A stretch of 64,000 nucleotides of DNA from Clytia hemisphaerica (GCA_902728285.1 CACVBU010000237.1:2044565-2108564); one strand, 5' to 3'. Shown: positions 36,181-47,305, counted from the stretch's first letter. Numbers and translations are program-made. The notes: generated from the sequence alone by a model not told the origin.

Positions 36181-37100
36181 AAACTTTCGACAGAATATAA
36201 TGCTTGAATAACAGAATTTTGGCCCAAATTTTTTGGCCCCTAGTGGAAAAAGTCTTGATTGTCCTGACATTTTGACGAACACGATGAGAGAAATATAGAA
36301 ATAGTGGATATTTAGGACTGCTCTGTTTTAGTCGGACGTCAAATTTTTTATTTAAAAAGTGTCGGTGTTGATATTTCTTAATCAGATCAAATAGTTACAG
36401 ACAGACAGGATGCTGGGAAATTTAACTCTTGTGTCAAGAAAAATTTCTCTCAAGTGAAAAGAAAACTATGACTGTAAAAGGTGGAGTGCAATTTCCTTCC
36501 CACTGCTAAAAGTGAGGAAAAAGTCAACAAATATATACTTCCCTGACCCTGTTGGTGCACAAAGTTATGTGTTGTGTTTTGTTGAATCCAAAATGTTATG
36601 GTGGATAAAACTGATTATATGATTTTTCCAAATGATAATCGCCACAGCAGAGCAATAAATTCACTAAACTGGTAGCTAGTTGGTAGAGATTTCCAAAAGC
36701 TTCCAGGTCGATAAAATTCTTCCAGTAAATATTCTTCGAATAAAAAATTCACAAAATGGTTTCGAAAAATAAAAATAAAAAGATCAAAACCATAACAACG
36801 AAAATATCAACCAATCAGTTGTCTGATAGTACGAAAATATCAACCAATCAGCTGTCTCATAGGTGAAGGAAGAGATACAAAATATGCGGAAACGACGAAA
36901 TGTCTCTTTTGGAAAAAAGCCCTAACTCGGACAATTTCGGTGCCGTAAAGATCAACTTTATTAACGAAATCATCTACCAAACCGAGATTGATACCTATAT
37001 CTGGAAGAGAAACACAACCTTGAACGAAATAATTATCTACATTCAACAGATGGGAACTAAATTTTCATTTTCCTTCTGCGCTCCCCTGGTATATAGAGTT
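36181..37100. other. Intergenic, nothing firm
   Basis: A short tandem duplication (CGAAAATATCAACCAATCAG twice) occurs near 36785-36860. Opposed open frames at 36840-37103 have no recognised domain. Confidence 0.35.
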
Positions 37101-38120
37101 TAAAGGTACGCACACACTATAGCAAAACTGCTTCGCTCATGTATATTCGCTTCGCAAAAACCCCTTGGAAAATCAAGGCTTAGGCCCCCCTTGAAAATTT
37201 CGTCAATACCCCTGTACAGTTTAAAAATGGAATAGCCCAATTTATTCATACTTAAAATTTAAAACCTCTTTTGGCACTTTTATTACGTCGATTGGGGTAT
37301 AAACAATTTTTTTAATTTCAAAATTTGAAAATCAAAATTTTTTTGTATTTTTCATTTTTCAAATTTTGAAATTTGAAAATTTTTACTTCTTTTCAAATTT
37401 CAAAATTTGAAATTCATTTGGCACTTTCGTTACTTCGATTGAAGAGCAAAGTAATGAACAAAAATTAAGTGAAAATAAAATTAAATGAAAGTTAAAAATG
37501 CTAAAACTCACTTGCAAGACGATGATTCGGTGTAATGTCTCTTCGATATCATCGCTGGTTACTTTATTGGGATAAACTTTCGCGGCGATTAAATTTCGCG
37601 GATTTGGGTCCCATCGCGAAAATCTGCAAAATTAAGTCCCATTGGAAATTTGGAAGGGCGTCATCCACGAAGTATTTCTAAACAAAACTCAAATAAACCA
37701 GCTGCACTTGAAGGTCACCTGAATAAAAGAGCTGAAAAGTTTGAAAAAGGTAAAAGACGAAAAGCTTAACAGTGTAACGCGTGATTTGCGAATGTGCAAA
37801 ATCGATAAAAAGCAACGTGCTTTTGATTCAAAAATGTCAAAATTGCCGAAATTGACTTTAAGTTAATGTTAGAAAAGATAAAATAAGATTGGAATCAGCC
37901 TGAAAAATATTCTTCAGAAACAAATATGTAATATAATATTCCTTTTGTCATTCCTAAAATCTTAAAGATTTTCAGAAAGTTATCATTTTTTAAAACTAAG
38001 GTTAGTTAGTGAACTAATTAACTAGTGAACTTTGGTGAACTGTTGCAAGCGACTCTAGAAGCTTTGAACGACGTTTGAAGAGGCATGCAAAAATCTACCA
38101 TTTTAAGACCATGCTTCATA

Positions 38121-38270
38121 ATAGACCTGATCGGAGTTTTTGATTGTTTCGAGTGTATTACAATAGAAATCTCTTAGGAATTCCTCGAGGGAATTCTATT
38201 GTAATACTCCCGAAACAATCCTACAATGGATCGCTTTTTTAGAAAAATCAAAAACTCCGATTAGGCCTAT
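38121..38270. repeat. 150-bp palindromic element
   Basis: ATAGACCTGATCGGAGTTTT at the left pairs with AAAACTCCGATTAGGCCTAT at the right. The inner arms GATTGTTTCGAG...TTACAATAGAA and TTCTATTGTAATACTCCCG pair as well, around a central CCTCGAGG. Non-coding foldback sequence. Confidence 0.8.
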
Positions 38271-38337
38271 TGATAAAATGAAAAACCCTTAAACGCCTCT
38301 ACCCAAACAACGCCCGAATTGCCGAACACAAAAACTA

Positions 38338-38588
38338 CAGGGTGTCCCTAATAAAAGTATCGAGTTTGAACATGCGATTGAGTAGAAAAGTTTGTGTGTG
38401 TTATCGCTAAAATATAAGAACGTTCTCCATCACACAGGCTTATTACAAAAGGTAATTACAACGTATAAATTAATCATAATGACAAAGAAAAAAGAGGGAG
38501 AGCTTAAAATACAATTTTGTGAATACACACTTAAAACTTTCTACTCAATCGCATGTTCAAACTCGATACTTTTATTAGGGACACCCTG
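38338..38588. mobile_element. 251-bp Tc1/mariner-type MITE
   Basis: Starts CAGGGTGTCCCTAATAAAAG and ends with its exact complement, flanked by TA on both sides (38336-38337 and 38589-38590). The TIR is about 55 bp and near perfect (TATCGAGTTTGAACATGCGA and onward). The interior is AT-rich and non-coding. TA target sites and CAGGGTG-type ends are typical of Tc1/mariner elements. Confidence 0.92.
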
Positions 38589-39005
38589 TATATTACTATT
38601 AAACTATCTATTATTATTTATAGGTTCTTTTGAAATTTCACCATTAAAATTTTCGACGGTGCAATCATTCAATATTTTCATTTAGAAATTCATAGCCACC
38701 TTTCTTTAGCGCTTTATTAAGCATTTTCCAGATTGCGAGAAAAGTCGTCTATGACGACGTCTGGGACCGCTATTCAAGACATAAAAACGAAAATTTTCAC
38801 ACGAAAAAAATGACACAGAAGGACGACTTCTTCTTGAATTCAATTAAAACTATTGTCTTTTGATTTTTGAGGCATAAGTAGACTAAAAATTGCCATAAAT
38901 TTTATTCTTAGTTAACATTTTTTACAGATTTTCTTTTTTTGTTTTCAAAAATTTCTCGCGAGCATAAACTTTCACAAATAGCCCTTTCAAGAATTTTCGA
39001 AGATA

Positions 39006-39218
39006 CCTTATCGGCCAAAACTTAGGCGGCCCTAAGTGACTAAATTTTGGCTTGGTGACTAAAATTAGGGCCGACTAAAAATTTGGGCTAAATTAACTGT
39101 AAATAGAACCGCTTAGGCGGTCCTTAGTGACTAAATTTTCACGAGGCGACTAAAATAAGGGTCGACTAATAATTAAGGCCGACTAAAATTAAGGCCGGCT
39201 AAGTTTTGGCCGATAAGG
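39006..39218. mobile_element. 213-bp TA-flanked MITE with GACTAAAATTAAGG words
   Basis: The left end CCTTATCGGCCAAAACTTAG and the right end (complement) are flanked by TA at 39004-39005 and 39219-39220. Inside, the words GACTAAA, GGCCGACTAA and TTAGGCGG recur about ten times. Non-coding. Confidence 0.8.
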
Positions 39219-39355
39219 TATTTACTTTCAAGGTATTTACTTTCGCGAAAAGGGATAAAGTTTGATATTATTCAACTATGAAAAAAGTATGAATGATTAT
39301 AAAATAAACTTATGTTCCGCTTTCAAAATTTTGAAGCGTCTTGTTCTTGACGTAT

Positions 39356-39948
39356 TTAACCATCATTTTTAAACAGAACTCTCCCTTTAATCAAGAACTG
39401 TGGATTCCAATCAGGTTGCAAAGTACGATTGGAAACGGCACCGAATCCATTTGCAGTAAAATAACTACTGTCATTACCTGCACGATAAATTGTTACAAAA
39501 GCATCTGCACCAGTGCCTTCATCATTCCAAACATATTGCCAATCAGACATTGCTCCCTCCTGTACGTAATTTTCTTTTAAACAATAGATTTCGCCAGACT
39601 GAGGGTCACTTCCACCAGTGACAACATTGCCAAGACCTTTATAACCCGGTGGACAAATTGTCTTCCAGATAGATAGATCAGAAGAAGCGAATGATCCACT
39701 ATCATCCCAGATCAGGTCGTATGATTGAGGGTCTTTCAGAATGTCATCCTTGGAATGTGTCTGCACTCTAAGTAAATAACCATATTCTGGTTGGGTTCGT
39801 CTTCCAGCTATAAAAATGTCACCGAGGTTGTAGAATCCATTTTGTGCTGCTCTAGTCCGCCATACACTACAACGAACGTTGGCACTTGAACGTGTGTCGT
39901 CCCACTTTTTATCAAAACTGTTGAATTTTTGAAGATAGGGGACTTGAA
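39356..39948 (-). CDS. Vps62-like (DUF946) protein, last coding exon
   Basis: The exon runs from an acceptor (CTTTTTTTCTAG, AG at 39949-39950) to a stop at 39356 and codes for about 196 residues, entering in phase 2. It holds three related units: KKWDDTRSSANVRCSVWRT, then LIWDDSGSFASSDLSIWKT with PPGYKGLGNVV, then YVWNDEGTGADAFVTIYRA. The W-D-D/W-N-D, aromatic and GYxxLG pattern is that of Vps62/DUF946 proteins. These are known in fungi, plants and invertebrates; the family name comes from yeast vacuolar sorting and the biochemical role is unclear. The first exons must lie at higher coordinates, but I could not identify them among the repeats. The last residues (GRVLFKNDG) are plausible as a C-terminus. 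No defects are seen. Confidence 0.75.
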
Positions 39949-40900
39949 CTAGAAAAAAAGAGTAGAAATTTAATGTGATAAATATTTGTGGGAATTAAAT
40001 TTCGCGGATTTCGTGGATGATTGGGTGTCATCCGCAAAATTAAGTCCTTTAGGGAATTTGAAAACCCACCTGCAAAAATAAAATTCTCACCAAAAAAAGG
40101 AACTTTTTTTGCAATCTACGAAATTGTATGATTTTATTGTATTATGTTGTTTTGTCTACGCAAGGAATTAGTCTACGTGAGGGCACGCAGCAGTCGAAAA
40201 AGATGACTTTTTATTCGATTTGAAAGAAAGTTTTATGATATCATGATATGTAACACGCTGTAATACTCACGTTTAAGTTGCGTAATTTCAACTGTTATGA
40301 AAGGAATGATTCAAATTTTCGTAGAAGAACTGTGTTTTTATGATTCTGACTGGTATGTCTGTTATAGCTACTGTGGCTGATATTGGAAACCCTGTTCCTA
40401 TCTCAGATGGGCGGTCAAAATTAGGTGGCCGCCTGACTTAACATAATCGGCCACCTATCTTAAGTTAGCTCCAATACTACGCAAATTTCAATATTATGGT
40501 CACGTGTCTGCGATTTGATTGGCTGTGCTCGAAAACAAGCTTGCCATGCTTGCCATTTGATTGGTCAAACAGGAATTTTACTTTCGTTTTCGTGATAAAA
40601 ACAAACCGAAAAAGATTCAAACTTATCTTTTTTTTCAAATTAAAGGTGTTATGGGAATCTTTTCGCAGTGTTGTCGTAACATTTCAATGTGTCCAATGAA
40701 AGGCAATGAAAAGCATTTCTTAGCAATCGATCAGATTATATTCTACAAGCTCTGTTCTGCTTCTAGTAGGGGGAAATTTGTTTGTTTTTTGAAGTCGCCG
40801 ATTGTTTTGGTCAAGCACTTGTTATTACTTAGGTTCCAATTTTTTTCAGACACTTTGGTGTGATTTTCGGACAAATATGACGGTATCAGGCAAAAATTAC
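39949..40900. other. Intron or upstream region of the Vps62-like gene
   Basis: No further exon was found. CGCGAAATTAA words near 40000-40045 recur from about 37580-37640. A GGTGGCC hairpin lies at 40418-40455. Plus-strand open frames at 40496-40863 are not supported. Confidence 0.35.
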
Positions 40901-41236
40901 AGGGTTAAAAATTAATGAAAATTTTAGCTTGAGAAAACGGAGACATGTTGTATATATTTGAAAAGCTCTCAAAAATTTAAGATTAGAGATATATTGCAAG
41001 TATAGGTGATTTCTGTACCTAACTCGAGATATTAACCCTTAAAAACAGTGTTTTTTCAGCAAGAAACAGCTGTTTTGTCCAGTTTTTGCGCTTTTTGAAG
41101 CTCAATATCTCAAGTTATAGCTACTGAAATCACCTATACTTGCAATATATCTCTAATCTTAGTTTTTTGAGAGCTTTCCAAAAATATATAACAGGTCTCC
41201 GTTTTCTCAAGCTGAAATTTTCATTAATTTTTGACC
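40901..41236. repeat. 336-bp palindromic foldback element
   Basis: GGGTTAAAAATTAATGAAAA at the left is mirrored at the right (TTTTCATTAATTTTTGACCC). The match continues through GCTTGAGAAAACGGAGAC, TTAAGATTAGAGATATATTG and CAAGTATAGGTGATTTC to a centre near 41070 with AACAGTGTTTTT and AAACAGCTGTTTTG. Non-coding. Confidence 0.88.
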
Positions 41237-41540
41237 CACTTGAACTGAAAACCTAAGGATTTTGATGTACAAAATGTAATAACATCGGTTCATTTCGGGT
41301 TGGTGTAATTTAAGATGCGCGATCTAACGATTTACAATGCACAATTCGCGATCCTTGCATAAAATATGTTAAACACAGAGAACAAAACAAAAGGACAAGA
41401 CAAATCACAACAAATTTGCGTTTTTTCTGAAGGGTTAGTAAATAAATAAGGTTATTTTCGGTTCAACGATTAGAAAATAACTAGAATGAATTTATATATT
41501 ATATGCATGAAAATATAAAAAAAAAACTCTAAAAGCAATA

Positions 41541-41926
41541 CATGTTTTTTTTTTATAAGCAAGTGTATGCCCCTTGGTCAGGCTCGAGTATGCTTAAGCT
41601 TTCAAAGCATCCAGACATAGAATATGCTTATTATATGCTTAAGAATTATTATGCTTTTGATTTACCCAACCAAATTTTTTAGTAAAATCTTTAAAATTTT
41701 GTTAATATTCGATTCAAAAAGCATTTAAATTTTTGAGCAGTGGAATGTGGCTAGGCGCGGAATGTATTTTTTTACTTGACCACTTGCAAACCTTTTTGAA
41801 TAGAAAGAGATTGGCTACTTGAAAAATATTTCAGGCTAGCGTATATGCTTATGTTATGCTTAGGAAATCTGCAAATCTGAGCCTTCATATGCTTATAAGT
41901 GTTATGCTTATAAAAAAAAAAACATG
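41541..41926. mobile_element. TA-type MITE with TATGCTTA word, copy D
   Basis: Flanked by TA at 41539-41540 and 41927-41928. The left end is CATGTTTTTTTTTTATAAGC, the right end GCTTATAAAAAAAAAAACAT plus G. The octamer TATGCTTA occurs about nine times, with CAGGCTCGAG and GAGCCTTCA beside two of them. Non-coding, 386 bp. It has the same end layout as copies A-C, with a third private word. Confidence 0.87.
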
Positions 41927-41994
41927 TACTTAAAACATACAAAACCACTAAAACGTTAAACGCTAGAAATACTTTGGTGAACTGATTTGACGTC

Positions 41995-43185
41995 AAATTT
42001 TTTTCTAGATGGTTGTGCTCGTCGAAATGCATCAAAATGGCGAAAACTAAAGAAATACCAAAAAAAATCGAAATTCAACAAAATAATGGATTCTGCACCC
42101 CTGACAACTGCTTCATGAACGAGATTGTGAAGGAAAATGATGTGCTACAATGTAGAAGATGCGAAAGGTTTGTCCATTATGCATGTACGGAGCTACCTGC
42201 CTATCAGATACAGCTGTGTCTCCAATACAAAAGCCGGCGCTTCGAATGTGCCAAATGTGTTACAGTCACGCCAATTCTTCTGGAAAAGATCAAAACAAGT
42301 ACAGAAAGAGTGCGTAAGGACAAGGCAACAAATACTGATAAGGTTAATAATGGAGAGCAACAAGGAGATAAATCTACAAACGCTCGATTGGACAGGCTGG
42401 AGAAGAAAATCGAGAAACTTTTAGATAAGGAAGATGTCGCTAAAGATAAAAAACAAAGGACATACGCAGAAACTACCAAAGAAGAACTGAAGAAGCAAGA
42501 GGTAACTATGAAACAACAGACATATGCTAGCATTACAGAGTTAAAGAAACAAGAGGTAACGATCAAGAACTTCATCAAAGAAGAGAAAGAAGAAGTACGA
42601 TGGCTGAACCTGACAAAGTGCAATATCATTGTTCACAACATTGATGAACTCAAACATGAAACCCTTGAAGAACAGCGAACAAGTGATAAAGATTACGTCG
42701 AAGAATTTGTGAGCAACCAAATGGGACTAAAGGTAAACATCGTCAGCGCAGAAAGAATAGGAGCTCGAAAGGACGAGATGTTCAGGACGAAACGTTGGCG
42801 ACCCTTAAAAGTTGTGTTAAGGAGTGAAGAAGAGAAACGTCAGATTCTAGCATCAGTCCACAAGCTAAAGAAAATTGTAACTGATTTACGAGTAACCGAT
42901 GATTTTTCTAAAAAAGAACGGGAAACCATCAAAGAATGGCATAGGAACGCAAAAGCGAAGACAAAGTTACAAAAGGATGGCAGTCAAATAAAGGTTAGAG
43001 GAAGTCCTCGGACTAGACTCTATTTCAAGAAGATCTGCTGTGACTTACGCGTTACTGAAAATGAAATATTGTAAAGACGACTGATTTAGAGGCCAACTGT
43101 GCGCCTACAAAATGTTAAATATGATTATTTCATAGAGGTCGATAGACCTGCGAAATATATTACTATAATAATAATATAATAATGA
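41995..43185 (+). mobile_element. LINE ORF1-only element, copy 2
   Basis: Carries the intact ORF1 at 42037-43074. Its 3' end has a hairpin AGAGGTCGATAGACCTGCG followed by GAAATAT and an ATA/ATAATA run that stops at 43185, where a LINE fragment on the other strand begins. Upstream it shares TTTGACGTCA with copy 3 (near 41989 and 47313). No RT is attached. Confidence 0.75.
42037..43074 (+). CDS. LINE ORF1 protein: PHD finger, coiled coil, RRM-like domain
   Basis: Intact, 345 residues from MAKTKEIPKK; an upstream in-frame start lacks an ATG. The PHD-type finger is at about residues 19-70, with Cys/His pairs CTPDNC, LQCRRC, HYAC and FECAKC. A Lys/Glu-rich coiled coil runs over residues 80-190 and includes a duplicated TYAETT/TYASIT-ELKKQEVT segment. 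The RRM-like L1-ORF1-type domain has NIIVHNIDELKHE, AERIGARK, RPLKVVL, VTDDFSKKERE and IKVRGSPRTRLY. In LINEs this protein binds element RNA in the cytoplasm and chaperones target-primed reverse transcription. The absence of a neighbouring ORF2 on the same strand means it would depend on enzymes from other elements. Confidence 0.88.
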   Translation: MAKTKEIPKKIEIQQNNGFCTPDNCFMNEIVKENDVLQCRRCERFVHYACTELPAYQIQLCLQYKSRRFECAKCVTVTPILLEKIKTSTERVRKDKATNTDKVNNGEQQGDKSTNARLDRLEKKIEKLLDKEDVAKDKKQRTYAETTKEELKKQEVTMKQQTYASITELKKQEVTIKNFIKEEKEEVRWLNLTKCNIIVHNIDELKHETLEEQRTSDKDYVEEFVSNQMGLKVNIVSAERIGARKDEMFRTKRWRPLKVVLRSEEEKRQILASVHKLKKIVTDLRVTDDFSKKERETIKEWHRNAKAKTKLQKDGSQIKVRGSPRTRLYFKKICCDLRVTENEIL

Positions 43186-44640
43186 TCAAGGATAAGGGAG
43201 AATATTGACGAGTCATTAGCAAAAATTTTGATCATGGAAATAATTCCTTCAGGGAGGTCGTTAATATATATCAGAAAGAAGAGCGGTCCTAGAATAGAGC
43301 CTTGAGGTACACCGGCCAAGACCTCCGTCCAATTGGAAACTTGGCCATCAAGAACCACCCGCTGCAACCTACCTGAGAGAAAATTTTGAAGTAATGAGAG
43401 AAGGGGCCCGGACACACCATACGACTTAAGTTTGAAAATCAGCCCATCATGCCAAACTCTGTCAAAAGCTTTGGAAATATCAAGAAATACTCCGCGAGTA
43501 TCTAGAGGTGGATTTGAATCGAAACCTACCAGGATGTCGTGCGTTATGGACAAAAGCTGGGACACACAAGAGTCACCCTTGCGGAAACCAGACTGGGAAT
43601 TAGTAAAGAGATTGTTGTTTTCAAAATAGGTGTAAACAGAGTCAAAGATGCATTTTTCAAAGATTTTACCAAAAATAGGTAGAAGAGATACTGGCCTGTA
43701 GTTTTTTAACACACTCTTGTCCCCTTTGTTTTTATAAACAGGGACAACATTTGCTTTTTTCCAATTCGATGGAAAAACACAAGAATCTAGGGAAAATTGA
43801 TAAACTTTCATAAGAGGTTTAACCAAGGATTCATCACAGATCTTAATCATCTGTATGGAGATGTCATCCCAACCATGCGCTTTGTTAGATGTAAGTGCGC
43901 GTATAAGGGCTAAAATTTTTGCTTCATCAAGAGCAATATTGTTTATTTCAAGATTTGTAGCAAGGCTTTGTTGTGGCAAAACACTATCAGTGTCTATGAT
44001 AGAGCACTGATTAGCAAAAAATTTGTTAAACATATATGTTTTTGCTGGAACATCAGCAATGAGATTATTGCTGGGGTCTCGAACAGGGGGAATCCTTGGC
44101 GTCTTCCTCTTATGAAGAAATTTATTTAAAATGGACCAGTATTTTTTCGTTCCCAGATTTGGATCACTAAAATTAGTTGCTAAACGAGAAAAATAAGAAT
44201 TTTTTGCCTCTCTGACTACCCTTCTACACCTAGACTGATGTTCATGGAGGGTTTCAAGATCTTCTACCCTCCTCCCATTTTTGACATACCGCTTATAGAC
44301 TTTAGATTTTTCAAGTAGGGCTCTCTTTATCCCAGCCGTCATCCATACTGCATCCTTGTTCCTGACGGTTATGACCTTATTTGGCACGAAATTTGACATG
44401 ATATTGATTATAGTTTCAGTCATAAGAGAAACCTTCCCGTCGACATCAAGACCATCAAAACATACATCCCAGTCTACCATGTCTAATGCCCTCCGAATAG
44501 GAATGGGGTTTGCTCTGGAAAAGTCCCAAATTTTACGTTCATAAGATGGAGCTAAAGGGATTTTAAAATTTAATTTGCAAAAGGTTATCTGGTGATGGCA
44601 TTTAGGGTGCAAAGAGGGAAGGATACCAGAATCCAAGACC
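43186..44640 (-). mobile_element. LINE fragment, copy 2, truncated at both ends
   Basis: Homologous to the fresh LINE at 51422-54755 from just after its GDFN endonuclease motif to just after the catalytic FADD. The 5' break is at 44640. The 3' part is missing and the fragment abuts the ATA-run end of the ORF1-only element at 43185. Confidence 0.9.
43188..44640 (-). pseudogene. LINE reverse transcriptase fragment, catalytic FADD changed to FAND
   Basis: A long open frame of about 480 residues (with a read-through tail into the neighbouring element to 43125) covers the end of the endonuclease (KCHHQITF), the linker and RT fingers/palm: NYRPVSLLPIF, GVFLDISKAFDRVWHDG, AGVPQGSILGP and then IFANDSS. 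The second catalytic Asp pair is FADD in the two other copies, so this RT would be inactive even if made. No stop or frameshift otherwise, which suggests fairly recent insertion. Confidence 0.9.
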
Positions 44641-47305
44641 AAGGCTCTAATTGGCGTTAGCCAAAAAATGGGCAGTGGCGACGTAAAATGGGCGATGAGG
44701 TAAATTAAAATGAACCGAATATTAAAGGAAAGTCGAGTCTGTTAAATTGTGCGCCCTGCGCGCCCACGCGCCTTCTAAAAAGTGGCGTTCCTTGCACTCC
44801 TTCACGCCTAGCGCGTCCACGCTCCTTGCGCGCCTTAATCTTTTTTGCGCGCCTTCTAATTTTTGGCGCGCCCTAATTTTTGTGTGCCTTTAATTTTCAG
44901 GGTGCCTTCGATTTTCTGTGTGTTCTGAAAAGCTTCTAGAGAGAGCTTTTAAACGCTGTATACAAATGCTACAAAAATATTTTTGATTTTCTGTTTGTGT
45001 CAAAAAAGAATTGGAGCGAGCTTAAAAGGAGTATGCACTCCTTAAATTTATACTTTGAAACAACTCACAACAATCTAAGACATAAAATTGGATGATTTTA
45101 ACTTCGTTAAAACTAGTATGTATGGTGACTAAATTTCTAGTTTTGAGCTAGAAGCGTTTTAATATTTTAGAGAGATAATCGTTTATTGAGAAAAATAATT
45201 TGTCGGCAATTTGTCATAATTTGAGAAAAGTTTAATTACGTTAAGGTGCAAAATAGCGCAATTTCCCTATTCAAACAGTTATTTGTTATAAATTAAAGAC
45301 CACTTACAATCTTTAAGATTCTGTAAAAAGCATCTGAAAGTAGTAAGAAGCACCTACAATCGTGTCAAGTTTCATGGTCTGTTTTTTACACACTCAAAAG
45401 TTACACACGGCAAATTTCGTGCATATTTTAAATGAAAACAATTTTTTCAAAATGGCGAATGCAAACGATGGATTTTTATGGATTTTCTCTTTGAAATTTT
45501 GAAACTTTGGGTATCTCTATGTTGATGATTGTTTAGATTTTCATTATTCAACTATATAGCATGGTTTTGGTGAAAAATTTGATTTTTCTTCTGATCTGGC
45601 ACCACTTTTCTTCAATTTCGGAGAAAATTTGTTTTAGGCAAAATTTTGAATTGAGCTATAGAAAAAACTGTTTGTTTGTACCTCTTTTTTTAATTCTATT
45701 TGAAATCAGACTTATTCTGGTTTCCAAAATGGGTTTACTTTTTACTTAAGCTTTAGTGGCTCAGATTTTATGACATTTTCCGTGAAACCTCTATTTTCAT
45801 GAAAAAAACAGCGGCAGCAGTGCGCGCTGTTTTTAAAAACAGTGGTGTCTAAAGGTTAACTTAAGTTTCAAATTCGATTCTATTCTTTGATTTACAATTT
45901 TGGCATGCAAAACTGCATGCACCATTATCTATAATCGTGCCAGAATTTAAATAGTAGAAAACAGTTTAACTCTTTGTGCGCCAGGGCCCTTTTTTGGGGT
46001 TTTTCTTGGTAAAATGAGCTAGGTCAAACTTTAAACGTCATTAATTCCTGAACCAAAGGGAATTAGAGGTTGGTTTATAGCTCGTTGGATAGCTGATAGT
46101 CTTCTTTTTCTTTTGGGACCTGACGGCAATTTGCCCGGTGGTGCGGCTTCAAATCACTCCTTTTTCAATTCTATTTGCTAGAGGACAGAATCTAGTATAC
46201 CTGAGCTGAGGCAAATTCTTTGGATTTTCGTCGGCGCGCAATTTAACAGACTCAGGAAAGTCTATTTTTAGTTTTTCGGACCTAGAGATTACACAAATGA
46301 ATTTAAGGTCATAAAACCTATACTTTTTAGGTACCTATACTTATGGTACGTACAAAAAAATCATTCTCTTCTCCGTGGTGACACCGGGTTACACCCCAAA
46401 GAAATTGTGAAGCTCTCAAAGTTCTATTTTAAAGCTCATTTATAGTAGTGGCCAGTAAAATCTGAAAATCGACTTTCTCAAAGCATGGTCATATTGCATA
46501 TCAAAAAATTGTCACAAATATGATGGAGATTTAGAAAAACATTAGTAATATACGTCAAAAATGAGGTGAATAAAAGTTTTGACCCTTCAAAGCCGTTTTT
46601 TGACTAAAAAGAAAGGCGCCATTGCATTATGGACATGAAATCCTGAAAAATACAAATATTGTTTTGGGAATGGATTTCTAGCAAGTATTTGATCAATTGA
46701 ATCACGGTTCAATACCTAAATTGCAATTTCACAGTTTCCGCAGTAAGTGAGACCAAGGGAATGTTTGTAGGTTTTAAGGTGTAATAGTATAGGTTTTAAG
46801 GTGTAATTTGGTTTCAACGTACAGTTTTGAAAATATTTAGGTAAAAATGATCTAATTGTAGCATTAGTAACTTTGCAGTGAATCACTGTTCAAAATTTGA
46901 GACGAAAAGGACTATTTTTTATTTAGTTATTCAAGAAACCAATTTTGTAGGTTTTAAGGGGTATATAGCTAAAATTGCTTTTTTTCACGAAGCAATAATT
47001 AGCAGCTTTTACAAAAAACCACACCCAGGGAACAAATTCATAGGTAGTCTTGACTCACCAGGAAAGTTTCCCGCCCTTATTGTTTTCTCTATCAGGATAT
47101 AGTGGGTACCTATTTTGTTGTAGGTTTTAAGGGGTATCCACTGGTATTCCATGTAAAGTCGACTCGTGGGGCTCGAAATGTCACAATTCAAGACATTTTC
47201 ACTCAATGTAAAGGCAAATATCTTTGAAATGTAATGAAAACTCATATTTACACTATATTTACAATTTGGAAATCTATGATTTCGCCCAGTGTAACACTTT
47301 TATTT
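44641..47305. other. Intergenic, GCGCGCC and TAGGTTTTAAGG word clusters
   Basis: At 44745-44915 GCGCGCC, GCGCGCCTT and variants occur about ten times. At 46765-47140 the word GTAGGTTTTAAGGGGTA recurs four to five times. No gene is recognised, although this is where the 5' exons of the NTPase gene might lie. Confidence 0.5.

Larger units (their letters stand above)
26150..37440. repeat. Nested inverted-repeat zone, outermost arms 11 kb apart
   Basis: The outer arms are 26150-26270 (AATCGAAGTAACGAAAGTGC then TTTCAAATTTTGAAATTTG) and 37320-37440 (reverse complement). Further inverted pairs are 26700-26790 with 37180-37245; 26940-27640 (block A) with 32900-33605; 27690-28036 (block B) with 34112-34470; and 31421-31510 plus 32454-32880 (block C) with 33615-34110. 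The order is A-B-C then inverted A, C, B. So inverted A sits in the loop of a B-C palindrome. Two mobile elements interrupt block C or its left border (28865-31415 and 31519-32453). No large gene is found inside except the LINE ORF1 relic. Confidence 0.75.

Noticed and set aside
26150-37440. Polinton/Maverick-type giant element with long TIRs
   Set aside because: No integrase, polymerase B or capsid-like gene is found between the arms; the interior is repeats and LINE debris.
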